Positions 1-8,759 of a DNA stretch of 31,227 bases are shown here, piece after piece. Under the pieces are notes generated by a model, which made no database searches, was not told the origin of the DNA, and saw only the letters and a program-made list of their open reading frames with translations. Source of the stretch: Hymenoscyphus infarciens (lineage: Eukaryota; Ascomycota; Leotiomycetes; Helotiales; Helotiaceae); assembly GCA_001414345.1 (NCBI GenBank), contig LLCB01000483.1, positions 1 to 31,227 of the forward strand, given 5' to 3'. Made by a program: the position numbers and the translations under genes. Each line of letters opens with the position of its first letter. Position 1 is the stretch's first letter.

Positions 1-487
1 AACCTTTATTAGCTAAAGAGTAAGCTGAAATAAGAGTATTCTTAAGACTAGGGACGTAATATACGTCTTTAATAAGTAGCTCTTTACCTTTATAAGTAAT
101 AGGTATATTACCTTTACCTAGTAAAGGTACTTTAGTATTATTAGCTACTATAATAGAGCTATTAAGCTCTTTAAAATCAAGAAGCTAGCTTTTATTAGGC
201 GTAAAGTAATTAGAGGCCCTAGAGTCTAATACTAGTTTTCTTTTATTACTAGTATAGCTAGTTATAGTATTTTTATTATTACTATTAATACTAGCTAATA
301 TAATAACTCTAGAAGAGACTTTAGACTTATTAGAATTAGAGTCTTTAGAGTCTTCTAATTCTCTAGAGTTATTAGAGTCTTCATTTTTAGCTTTATTCTT
401 CTTTTTATTCTTTTTAGAAGAGTTATTATTACTAGTATTATTACTAGTATTATTAGAGCTCTTTCTAAGCTCCGGGTGAAGTATAAA

Positions 488-529
488 GCATTTACTCTTA
501 ATATACCTCTTTTTATTATAGTAGGTATA
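488..529 (-). other. gag zinc knuckle with Cys/His replaced by Tyr
   Basis: The minus-strand translation is YTYYNKKRYIKSKC. The spacing matches the retroviral CX2CX4HX4C knuckle exactly (positions 1, 4, 9, 14), but positions 1, 4 and 9 are Tyr and only the last Cys remains. TGY-to-TAY (Cys to Tyr) and CAY-to-TAY (His to Tyr) are the transitions RIP makes. The nucleic-acid-binding finger is therefore destroyed. Confidence 0.75.
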
Positions 530-898
530 TAGAGAGCTAGTTTTAATAGAAGCTTTATTAGCTTCTAAATCACTTCTTTAAGTTATTCTAGACTCTTCGT
601 CTATAAGGTCGCTTATTAGCTCTTCTAGGTCTATAGAACTAACGTCGTTTCCTATATCTTCGTACTTTCTAGATATAAAAGAATTAAAAGAACTAGGAAG
701 ACTATTAAATATAGTAACTAATATAAAAGCATTAAAAACCCTTTCGTCTAAGCTTCTTAAGTATATAGCCGAAGACTGAATTTTAGATATATATTCCTCT
801 ATAGTACTAAAGTTACTATAGCAGGTATTAGTTATCTTATTATAATATCAATCTACTAGTTCTAGACTAGAGCTACTAAAATCAGACTTAATCTTATT

Positions 899-1225
899 CT
901 AAAGTATAAAAGAGGAATCGATATTTATATATCTCTTTATATTATTAGAAGATATAATAGATTCTAAAGCAGCTAGAGCTTTATTACTTTTAGCTCTATA
1001 GTCGTCGAGTTTATCCTCGTATCTAACCGCTAATTCGTCTAATTTAGCTTCGTATTTGCCTTCTTTTATCTTATTATAATATAAAGACCTCTTAGGTTCT
1101 TCAATAGTACCTAAGATATAAGGTATAAAGCCGTTTATCTTAAGAAACAGCTCGGCTTCTATAAGCCACTCTATATAATTAGAGCAGCCGATTAGCTTCT
1201 CTCCTTTAAACGAAGTAGAAGACAT
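899..1225 (-). pseudogene. copia gag N-terminal fragment
   Basis: This is a 108-codon open stretch starting MSSTSFKGEKLIGCSNYIEW. It resembles the N-terminus of copia gag polyproteins: a GxxNYxEW-type motif near residues 13-20, then a segment 'LFLKINGFIPYILGT'. The frame closes at a stop but resumes to the left in the same frame with recognisable gag sequence (for example 'STIEEYISKIQSSA' around 770-820), so the stop is a RIP lesion and not the true end. It would have encoded the capsid protein of a virus-like particle; the copy is now inactive. Confidence 0.8.
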
Positions 1226-1834
1226 ATTTAAAAACCCCTTTTTTAAAGTCTATATATATAGATTAAAACGTACTCTTTTAAATAAGTACTTATTAGCGTT
1301 TTTAGTTAAAGAGATAATAAGTTCTTATATTCTCTTTCGAATATAAATAACTATACTATCTTTCTTTCTTACTAGGCTAACTTATCTTATATAAGAATAG
1401 GATAACCCACGTACTAATTAAGCTATACTTAACCCTCTCTAAGGATAGCTTCTTATAAGTATAGATAATAGTAGTCTTATATAATCTAAAAGTCTACTAG
1501 AAGAGATAGCTACTTCTTACTAGCTTCTTTATATATATAAGTCCCTATATAAAGGTAGCTATAAGCCTAGGCTCCTTAGTTTAAGAAGAAGGCTATACCA
1601 CTCGCTATAGGATGACGTAATCGTATAGATATAGCTATAGGTCTAAGTATAAGTAGTATATATATAAGTTTTTATATATATTTACTTATATCTCTAGCTT
1701 TACTCTTACTAGAGCTTCTATCTTAGAGACATAGAACATAGATCTCTTACTAAAGACTTTACTATTAGAGAGGGGTAGAGGGGGTAGAGTATACCACCGA
1801 ATATAACGGTATTCGAACTAGAAGTCAGGTGAGG

Positions 1835-1852
1835 TTACGTAATATTACGTAA
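1835..1852. repeat. perfect 18-bp palindrome
   Basis: TTACGTAATATTACGTAA is its own reverse complement. It sits in the AT-rich zone between the candidate copia LTR start and gag. It may be part of the LTR/leader or chance in AT-rich DNA; no function can be assigned. Confidence 0.5.
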
Positions 1853-1922
1853 TAAGACAAGTTCGGCTCTAGAGACCTAAAAATAGCTCTCTAGGCTTAT
1901 AACCTATAAGAGGTTATATACG

Positions 1923-2234
1923 TATAGAGTAGACTATAGAGTAGGCTATAGAGTAGGTTAGAAGTACGTAAGTTGAATCAGCACAGAGTAGGTCAGGTGA
2001 TCGCTAAATCACGTTTCTAAGAAGTCGAAGTATAAGTATAAAAGACTTAGTAAATTTTAACTTTTAACTTTTAACTTAATTTCTAACTAAAAGATAGAAG
2101 AGGACTATATATACTTCTAGAGTAAATACTAGAAGCTTCTATAGCTTATAAATCAAAGGGGTTACTAGAAGGTTCTAGGGATCACGTGTTCGCTTAACTA
2201 TAACCGAGAACGTAACCGAACCTTCTAGACAACA
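1923..2234 (-). repeat. candidate 5' LTR (outer part) of the copia element
   Basis: On the minus strand the sequence from 2234 begins TGTTGTCTAGAAGGTTC, a typical copia LTR start. Its first bases form a stem with a second copy of the same arm (2164-2174 pairs with 2219-2229). A TATA-like run GTATATATAG lies about 120 nt inside (2105-2114). Within the LTR are a triplicated 7-mer (ttttaac, about 2055-2075) and three 12-bp tandem copies of tatagagtaggc (1923-1958). The inner LTR boundary and primer-binding site could not be fixed, because the partner LTR is outside the window. Confidence 0.45.
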
Positions 2235-3130
2235 CTAGAAAGAACTAGTATAGACTAAGGTTTAAACCTAAAGCCTATTAGTAAGTAAGGTAATTATTAC
2301 CTAATACTAACACTAGGAATTATTAAAGTCTAATAACCTAGACTTAATTCTATTTAACTATTATTATAATAAGATCTATAGAAGATATAATAGAAGACTC
2401 GACTACTTGAATAGTATTTACTATAGTATAGAAGTCTTAGAATTTTTACTAAGCGAGCTAATATCTCTTTATTTCTTCTACTACTTCTTTTATTAATTAT
2501 ATTACTATTTCTAGTGTAAATCCGCTAAGAATTAGATATATATATTCATAGATAAAGGCTCTTTAAACTAGTCTACTAGAATTTATATTAAAATGTCTAT
2601 AGATCCTAGTAATTAGTATACTAACCTCTAGCCTTAATATAAGCTATTATACTCCTAGGCATACTTTAGTATAGCTTATTAAAGGTCTTCTTAGGAATCA
2701 TAGTCTTCTTAACTAAGGATATAACCGAGAAGAGGAAAGATTACAGTTCGGCTCTTCTATTTTATACTAGGTATAGGAATATAAGTTTACTAAAAACGAT
2801 AGCACTAATATAGACTGTCTTATTTATCCTAACTAAGTTCTAAAATATGCTTATAATATTCTATACGTTTAATAATCTCAAGATAAATTATACCTAGTTA
2901 ACTTTTAAATCTAAGCACTATAACGTTAGTCCTCTTATTACTCTTCACTAGATAACCACATCTTAATAACTAATATAATAAGACATATTATAATACTTAA
3001 ATATAGTATCTCTATATAAACAGAAAGCGTGTCTGTTCTAGCTACGATATAACATCTTATGTTATATTTTCCTCTATTATATAATTAGCTAATAAGCTAA
3101 TATTCAAGGATATATAGTACTACGAGGATC
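2235..3130. other. AT-rich RIP-type debris
   Basis: This is dense TpA-rich sequence with stops in every frame and no open frame of note. It is presumably older repeat DNA flanking the copia insertion. I could not assign a family. GC content recovers rather sharply at about 3120-3140. Confidence 0.6.
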
Positions 3131-3968
3131 GTAGCGGGATTCGACAATGCAACTACTCGTTAACTCCCTCTAAAATTGCTTAGTACTTTCAAGGAGGACA
3201 TATAGGAACGATTGTAAATATTTTACATTAATATATAGAGAAAGGTAGACAAACGAGGGAAGATTTACAAGAACCCCATTCTATGCCCTTCAAAGTCATA
3301 CGTTCCGCAATGCGTCCTAGACTATAACGCTTTATACGAAACTCAAGTCATTTGTTCTGCTAAATATAAATGGGGCTAGTCAGATGAATGAATATAAATA
3401 ATCATCAATGGTGGAAACCTAAATCAAGTCTCTATTGGGCTTTACAACGCCATTAGTCAAGTTCTGAGTCTCAACCGAACGCAAGCAATCTTATGAACCT
3501 TCTAAGAAACAGGTGTGATCGCTTTATTATGGCGGGATTAACACCATGCACAAGTCTTAAGCGAGAGCAACAATTCAATGTTGATTAGCTGCAATTTTTA
3601 ATCGTGTATTTTAAAGATATCAGGAAAATTGAGAAGAAAGAACGGGTGGTGTTAATGAATTTTAATATGTTGATTAAGTGTTGAAGGGATTAGGGAGCAA
3701 AGAAACTCAAGCATCCACAGGATACGCTAAGCAAACATAAATACTTGAATGTACCAAACCGACCTCGTCGGAATCAAGTCTTTAAACAGTTTAGACCACC
3801 CTCTGCCGTGCTTGGAGGTTGGAACCGAGGGGGCAAAATTCCAACCCCGCCTAAATGCAAACATTGCATAAGCAAACCAGAAGTCAACAATCCAAGACTA
3901 AATTCGAAATGGGAACTTTACCCATGTAGCAGTCAATTTTTACCACCTCCTCGATTTGAGTCGTCAAA
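3131..3968. other. intergenic, no supported gene
   Basis: Base composition here is ordinary. The only longer open frame (3745-4071, plus) overlaps the 3' end of the minus-strand gene at 3969-4694 and has no recognisable domain. The part beside 3969 is probably the 3' untranslated region of that gene. Confidence 0.6.
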
Positions 3969-4694
3969 TCAAGGCTCGGCGTACAGTGTCCGACCAGAGC
4001 TGATCGCTCGAGACTTCGCTTCTGATCGTTCTGCTCGCTTCTTGATTCTCCGCCGGTCGATGGCACAGTAGATCAAGGAAGCGAGTAAGAAGACAGTGAA
4101 CAAGATCATGCCAACGAAGGCCCCAATCGCTGTAACCCGAGGCATCATCCCTAAGAATGTATCACCAGGTTTAGTAATCGTTGACTTGTTGGCCTGAGCG
4201 AAGACAGTCGGATTTGGGATCTCAGCTACCTCGGAATAGTGATTTTCTGCACGTTTTGTGACGGTGGGAGTGTGAGTAGGAGTAGGGGGGGTGCTGGTAG
4301 ATCTGGAAATGGAAGAAGCTGGCTCCTTCGTAACTGGGGTGTCCAAGGGCCGGGTCGACAAACGAGGAGCTGCTGAGCAAGAACAGTTATGATGCATCAT
4401 GTGATGCATCGCCATCGTGTGATGGACTGTTACCGTATGATGCATCGTGCCAGTCACGGTAGTTGGAGAGATGCTATTTACACTGCTGTCCTCATCCCCA
4501 TCTCCTTCATGACGAACAAGGTTCCCGTGCAAGTTAGATGGCGAGAAGGTACTGTGCGGTGCGTCACGTACACATAGTTCCTCACCCATTTCATAGCAAG
4601 AAATATCTTGTGAAGGGGGCCGGTTTGCTGCAACTGCTGCAACTGCTGCTGCGAAAGCAAAGACACAAACCGTGGATGGATATGAGAATTGCAT
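3969..4694 (-). CDS. secreted single-pass membrane protein with His/Met/Cys-rich cluster
   Basis: This is a single-exon, 241-aa protein of unknown function. Residues 1-23 form a signal peptide (hydrophobic core FAFAAAVAAVAA). The ectodomain holds two early Cys (33, 41), an acidic patch (63-69) and a cluster at residues 84-106 with eight His in four HH pairs, five Met and two Cys (…HHMMHHNCSC). A Ser/Thr/Pro-rich stalk follows (about 110-147). A transmembrane segment at about 186-211 is followed by a strongly basic stop-transfer sequence DRRRIKKR and a short cytosolic tail, which predicts a type I topology. His/Met clusters with Cys are typical of extracellular copper-binding segments, as in the N-termini of Ctr transporters, but the three-helix Ctr core is absent. 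Copper or other metal binding is inference. It lies downstream of the DUF1295 gene on the same strand, 414 nt away. Confidence 0.7.
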   Translation of the reverse strand: MQFSYPSTVCVFAFAAAVAAVAANRPPSQDISCYEMGEELCVRDAPHSTFSPSNLHGNLVRHEGDGDEDSSVNSISPTTVTGTMHHTVTVHHTMAMHHMMHHNCSCSAAPRLSTRPLDTPVTKEPASSISRSTSTPPTPTHTPTVTKRAENHYSEVAEIPNPTVFAQANKSTITKPGDTFLGMMPRVTAIGAFVGMILFTVFLLASLIYCAIDRRRIKKRAERSEAKSRAISSGRTLYAEP

Positions 4695-5108
4695 ATTGAA
4701 AACAAGTGTATACGGTGGGGGGGAGATACTTGAGAGAGATGTCGAGGAAGCAAATTGCTATTGTCTGCTTGTGCTATTCTCTTATGCTGTAACATTGGAT
4801 TTGTTCGTTTAGAAAACAATAAAGTTGTTTAGGCTGTTCAAGGAAAAAAAACCTTTGTCCGCGAAATTTGGACTCGCTTACAGTTCTGTTGTGTTTCAAA
4901 AACTAAGCTTCTTTGACTTGAACAAAGAGGACCCCGTAAACGATGCACTAGTATATCCGCGCTAGTCTTATTATTCATGCCGCCTGACTCAGAATTTTGG
5001 AATGAACACGGGTGTATTCCTTTTCCACCTGTTTTCTCGTTAGACCAGGAGTTGAGAGGAAAGAACGAAGGTACAACGGCCAAAGAAGGGAACACAGGGA
5101 GGAATTGC
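4695..5108. promoter_or_regulatory. spacer holding promoter of the His/Met protein and 3' end of the DUF1295 gene
   Basis: This 414-nt stretch lies between two minus-strand genes. A pyrimidine-rich strand lies close to the ATG at 4694 (minus strand: CTCTCAAGTATCTCCCCCCC), as is common in fungal leaders. Short open frames here have no recognisable domains. No TATA box is convincing. Confidence 0.4.
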
Positions 5109-6333
5109 TCACTCTTGATAGTCTTTGCGGTCTCCAAATTTCTCGTCATACTTCTTCTCGCTCAAAGGAATTCCGGAAACCTTGAAGAGCAGAAACGTGA
5201 CGAAGGCGGGGCTTACAGCACACATTCCAAGTCCAAGGACTCTTCCATATGACGTCCCGGCCAGTCCCATACCTGTCAGTTATTAGAGTCATGCATATAT
5301 GGCGCGCGAAAGGGGCGAGAGGTAGGCCTCGAGGACGAAACAAAAACATGGTGACGTAAGATACCTTTTTGACCTGTGGTGCTAAGTAAAACGCCAGCTG
5401 CAGTTGTTGCGATTCCGGTCCACAGGGTGCTCTCTCCCTACATCAACGTTGGTATCTGGCAGGAACCCAAGAGGTGCACCGATACGTACAAAGTAGTTTG
5501 GATGCCTCGATTTACTCCACAGTCCATGGGTCAAGAAATCCTCATCATGCTCCTTGTTTCTCTTGGCGTCCACCCACGCACTCTTCTGTCGATCGGCAGC
5601 AACCTCGAAGCCAATGCCACCGGCATAAAGCATCATACCCACGATATCCGTCAGTCCCAAAACTGGAAGGGCGGCCAAAGTGGTGCGTGGAAGGGAATTC
5701 AAGGCCAAGACAGGCATCATACAAAGTGTAATCCATGTTGCTTGAGCCATCCACGCAGCCAAGAATCGAATGGGGGATTTCTTGATCTCGTCAAACCTCG
5801 AGGGGTCATTAGCAACACGAAGTCCCGGGGGGGGGGGAGCAAGCCGCGCCCGCATACCTGGAGTCGTGGCCATCCTTCAACACGCGCTGGAAAAGGTAGG
5901 AGCCCACTGAATTGCCGGTTAGCACGCGTGCGAGACAAGCAAGGGCAAGGCCAAGTCAAGGCCAAGGAGGGGGCTCACATCTCGTGGCCCATACCGCCAC
6001 GGCCGTACTAATGACTACTTGTCGCCAATTGAGGCCATTTGCCCCGCCCTTGCCAGTAAAGGCGTCGAGTAGACTGGGCCATGCGGGTTTGAGAGAACCA
6101 ACCGCCGTTGCAGCCGCACGTGCCCGGATCGCCGGGAGATACAGGCTCAAGGCCGTCACGGAAAGATAGGTGAGAGAGCCGGAAACATCGTAGAAACGTT
6201 CCGACTGAGCCACGATGGAAGGGACCGCAAAGGCTGCTTGAATGGCAAAGGCCGCGCCGACCGAGGGGATCAGCGTTTTCAGGAACGGATTTCGGAAGTT
6301 GGTGAGATGGAGAAGCGCGCTGGAGAGGGTCAT
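5109..6333 (-). CDS. DUF1295 / steroid 5-alpha-reductase-like membrane protein
   Basis: My model has five exons on the minus strand: 6333-5979, 5906-5858, 5796-5490, 5437-5365 and 5272-5109. All introns have GT..AG ends (72, 61, 52 and 92 nt), phases join without a break, and the product is 315 aa. The protein is hydrophobic throughout. It carries the family's NADPH-site signature SRHPNYFGE across the exon 3/4 junction (residues 231-239), a GHDSRFD segment (exon 2/3), and the terminal pattern [18 protein letters not shown]1295 proteins resemble 3-oxo-5-alpha-steroid 4-dehydrogenases and isoprenylcysteine methyltransferases. They are polytopic, probably ER, and their substrates are mostly unknown. 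Intron 2 contains a run of about a dozen C residues on the coding strand. Divergently paired with the SAICAR synthetase gene. Confidence 0.88.
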
Positions 6334-6614
6334 TGTCTCTGGTGGGAGGGGAGGGCTGGGAGGGAAAGGGAAAGGGAAAGGAAAAGATAAAAGGTGCGAC
6401 TGGGGAAAGGGGGAAGTTCTTTCTTATATATAAAAGTCGAGAGCTGAAATATATGCAGGGATCAGTGACGTATGTGTGGGGTGGAGGGGTCAACGAGGGG
6501 TCGGAGCACGTGCACCCGTTACACAAACTGCACACTTTCGATTTAGTATACTACCACCTACTCGAGTATCTGGGACACCGGACTGCCCAACCTCCAACCT
6601 CCAACCCACCCATC
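6334..6614. promoter_or_regulatory. shared divergent promoter, DUF1295 gene / ADE1
   Basis: Only 281 nt separate the two start codons. Visible elements are a purine tract of GGGAAA repeats (6360-6385, pyrimidine-rich on the minus-strand transcript), a TATA-like TATATATAAAA (6425-6435, 92 nt upstream of the minus-strand ATG), a CRE-like TGACGT (6466-6471) and an E-box CACGTG (6507-6512). CACGTG and TGACGT are known bHLH and bZIP targets in fungi; which gene they serve is unknown. Confidence 0.5.
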
Positions 6615-7630
6615 ATGGCCCAGCCCACCCAGGTCATCACCTCCTTCTCAATCGACTCCCTCCCCAAGGTCGCAACCGGCAAAGTGCGCGAACTCTACCA
6701 TGTCGACGACCAAACCCTTCTTTTCGTGGCATCCGACAGGATCTCGGCGTACGATGTAATCATGGATAACGTAAGGAATGAGCGCCTCTCCAGAGTGTCG
6801 GCGAGCTAACCTCTCCTCTCCTCCACTAGGGAATTCCCTCAAAGGGTGCGCTCCTCACCCTTCTCTCGGCTCACTGGTTCCATGTCCTCCCTGCGCTCCT
6901 CCCAGGTCTCCGAACCCACTTCCTAACACTCGCCCTCCCCTCTGCAATTCCAGCCTCGCAGACCCCCATCCTCCGCAACCGTTCTATGCAGGTTCACCGC
7001 CTGAAGATCTTTCCCATCGAAGCCATTGTCCGTGGCTACATCACGGGTTCGGCATGGAAGGAATACCAGCGCTCGGGCACGGTACATACAATCCCCATGG
7101 TTACCGGACTCCAAGAATCACAACCTTTCCCTGGAGGGGCACTGTACACACCAAGTACGAAAGCAGAAGCGGGCCAGAATGATGAAAACATTTCCCGAGA
7201 GGAAGCAGCAAAAATCGTCGGCCCTAAATATGCTAAAAGGATGGAAAGGCTCGCTATCACACTTTATGAGACGGCGCGGGATTATGCCAAGGAGCGTGGC
7301 ATCATCATCGCAGACACCAAATTCGAATTTGGCCTCGACGAGGAGACTGACGAGATAGTGCTTGTCGATGAGGTATTAACCCCTGATTCCAGTCGCTTTT
7401 GGCCTCTAGACAAATACGCAATTGGAAGGGAGCAGGAGAGCTTTGATAAACAATACTTGCGGGATTGGTTGGTCAAGGAGGGGATGAAAGGAAAGCAGGG
7501 TATTACAATGCCTGACGAGGTTGTGAAAGGCACGGCTGAGAGGTACAGAGAAGCTTTTGAAAAGTTGACAGGGAGAAAGTGCGAAGATGCTATTCATAAT
7601 GGAATGTACAACTACTCTTTTGAGAATTGA
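6615..7630 (+). CDS. ADE1: phosphoribosylaminoimidazole-succinocarboxamide (SAICAR) synthetase
   Basis: There are two exons, 6615-6770 and 6830-7630; the 59-nt intron runs GTAAGG..CTAAC..CACTAG. The product is 318 aa, close to the roughly 300 aa of yeast Ade1. The enzyme joins CAIR to aspartate using ATP, a late step of cytosolic de novo purine synthesis. Family motifs are all present: GKVRELY (22-28), ASDRISAYD (39-47), the segment NGIPSKG spanning the splice junction, [13 protein letters not shown] (119-131), [19 protein letters not shown] and [11 protein letters not shown] followed by FW. The first ATG is used; it is closely preceded by CCCACCCATC and followed by the usual short N-terminus. 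The intron falls just before the conserved GIPSKG loop. Confidence 0.96.
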
Positions 7631-7800
7631 GAAAGCAACTTCCTCGATTCTTCTAAATCTTCTCAGCCGCCTTGTACGAGTACCTAAGTACCCACTCACA
7701 TATTTTCATCATATATGGGCTGGGAAATACCGAGTTACTCGTCCGCCATTGAAATGCTGTCTGCCCACCCATTGCAAAAAGGAGACGGAAATGGTCTGTC

Positions 7801-8364
7801 TCATCCCCTGATATGGCCTGCAGTCGCGACGTCTAGAATCTCCTTCTCCAAGTCCTCCCCCGCCACCAGGATGACTGGTATGCCGGCATCCTCCAATTTT
7901 CTTCGTCCGGTGTTTTCCTGGACGAAGGTTTCTGGTTCCAACACGCCCACATACACCCGTTTGATTCCCTTTCCCGTTCCCTTTCCCTTGCCCAGCCTGA
8001 GAATCCTTTCCACGCATGGCACATTCCCCACCGAACGCTGCGAGCAAGGCTCCATCGTCGTGTACAGCACCGTATCCTCTGGCAACACCTCTCCCACCTC
8101 TTCCTCGGCAACCCCGTGTTCCCTGGCCATCTTGATAAAACATGACTGTTCCGCGTGTGTGTTTCCGTCGCATTCGAGCGTGTAGCCGGTGGCCAGGACG
8201 GTGCTGGTGGTGGCATCGACGACCAGCGCTCCCACGCGATAATTGGTGGGTTTGGGCGTCGACTGCTTGGCCAGCTCCAGTGCTTGTCGCATATAATCCA
8301 GATGCGAGGGAGAGGGAAGTGGCCTCATGGGGGTATGTTGAGCCTTCATATGTTGAGCCCTCAT
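7801..8364 (-). CDS. RIB2-like: RIB2/RibD-type DRAP deaminase (zinc CMP-deaminase fold)
   Basis: This is a single-exon, 187-aa protein. It shows the zinc-deaminase signature: HAE (His70, Glu72) and PCSQRSVGNVPC, with Cys107 and Cys117 as the other zinc ligands. The surroundings (PTNYRVGALVVD, LYTTMEPC, the ending VATAGH) match fungal riboflavin-pathway deaminases. These deaminate 2,5-diamino-6-ribitylamino-pyrimidinone 5'-phosphate. Yeast Rib2 carries this domain behind a pseudouridine-synthase domain. Here the deaminase stands alone, with only about 20 extra residues in front. Met1, Met6, Met13 and Met25 are all possible starts; a later one would lose only poorly conserved residues. A different deaminase substrate cannot be excluded. 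It is convergent with ADE1 and divergent from the WD40 gene. Confidence 0.82.
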   Translation of the reverse strand: MRAQHMKAQHTPMRPLPSPSHLDYMRQALELAKQSTPKPTNYRVGALVVDATTSTVLATGYTLECDGNTHAEQSCFIKMAREHGVAEEEVGEVLPEDTVLYTTMEPCSQRSVGNVPCVERILRLGKGKGTGKGIKRVYVGVLEPETFVQENTGRRKLEDAGIPVILVAGEDLEKEILDVATAGHIRG

Positions 8365-8759
8365 TCTGCTGGTGTGCTGGTGCGGGTGCAGTGGTAGTGG
8401 CAGTGGCAGTGGCAGGTACGAAGCACTCTACGTCACCTTTGGTAGACTAGACTACCCGACGTAAAAGCGAATGCGCTTTATCACCTTGTGGACTACTTCT
8501 ACCTACCACCCCCTCCCCCCCCCCTCTACTCGGTCTCTTACTACAATATATACAACACACCAAAGAGACTTCACCCCACCAGTTACCCCATACGGTCCGT
8601 CACGGACTCGAGTGCCTATCACCCCAATCGGTCTTCCCCTCCATCGCCGGATTCGACGGAACAGCGCGAGCACACCTACATACCAGCGCATTGCAGCGCA
8701 GCGCAGCGCAGCGCCGCGCACTCAAAACTCACCCTCGAGCACATGGATGCTGCGTGGCC
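8365..8759. promoter_or_regulatory. shared divergent promoter, deaminase / WD40 gene
   Basis: This 395-nt region contains a GTGGCA tandem repeat (8393-8414), a C/T tract with 10 consecutive C (8507-8528), a TATA-like TATATAC (8547-8553) about 210 nt before the WD40 start, and a GCAGC/GCAGCGC microsatellite (8694-8716) that would lie in the WD40 5' leader. Confidence 0.45.
8694..8716. repeat. GCAGC/GCAGCGC microsatellite
   Basis: About four tandem 5-mer units (gcagc, interleaved as gcagcgcagc) lie 45-65 nt upstream of the WD40 start codon, within the probable 5' leader. The unit is GC-rich and able to form a hairpin. Confidence 0.6.

Larger units (their letters stand above)
1..2234 (-). mobile_element. 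RIP-degraded Ty1/copia retrotransposon, 5' part, truncated by window edge
   Basis: Read on the minus strand this is the 5' end of a copia element: candidate LTR (high coordinates), gag, zinc knuckle, then the start of pol. The gag N-terminus is still open at 899-1225. The same frame continues leftward with a few stops, at least two of them UGA/UAG where Trp is likely, into a zinc-knuckle relic (488-529). An aspartic-protease relic reading LDSRASNYFTPNKS follows (188-229; normally DSGASxH), then a stretch ending DVYYVPSLKNTLIS near base 30, typical of copia pol after the protease. Integrase, RT and the other LTR would lie left of base 1. All disruptions I can see are transitions, as RIP produces. 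Family assignment is firm; exact ends are not. Confidence 0.85.

Noticed and set aside
3745..4071. 108-codon plus-strand ORF
   Set aside because: Overlaps the 3' part of the minus-strand His/Met protein, which has a signal peptide and membrane helix; this frame has no recognisable feature.
4389..4577. CATGATGCATCA-like repeats as a regulatory or palindromic DNA element
   Set aside because: The repeats are explained by alternating His and Met codons of the minus-strand protein.
5376..6011. 211-codon plus-strand ORF
   Set aside because: Antisense to the DUF1295 gene, whose five-exon model reproduces family motifs across every junction; the plus frame is a shadow.
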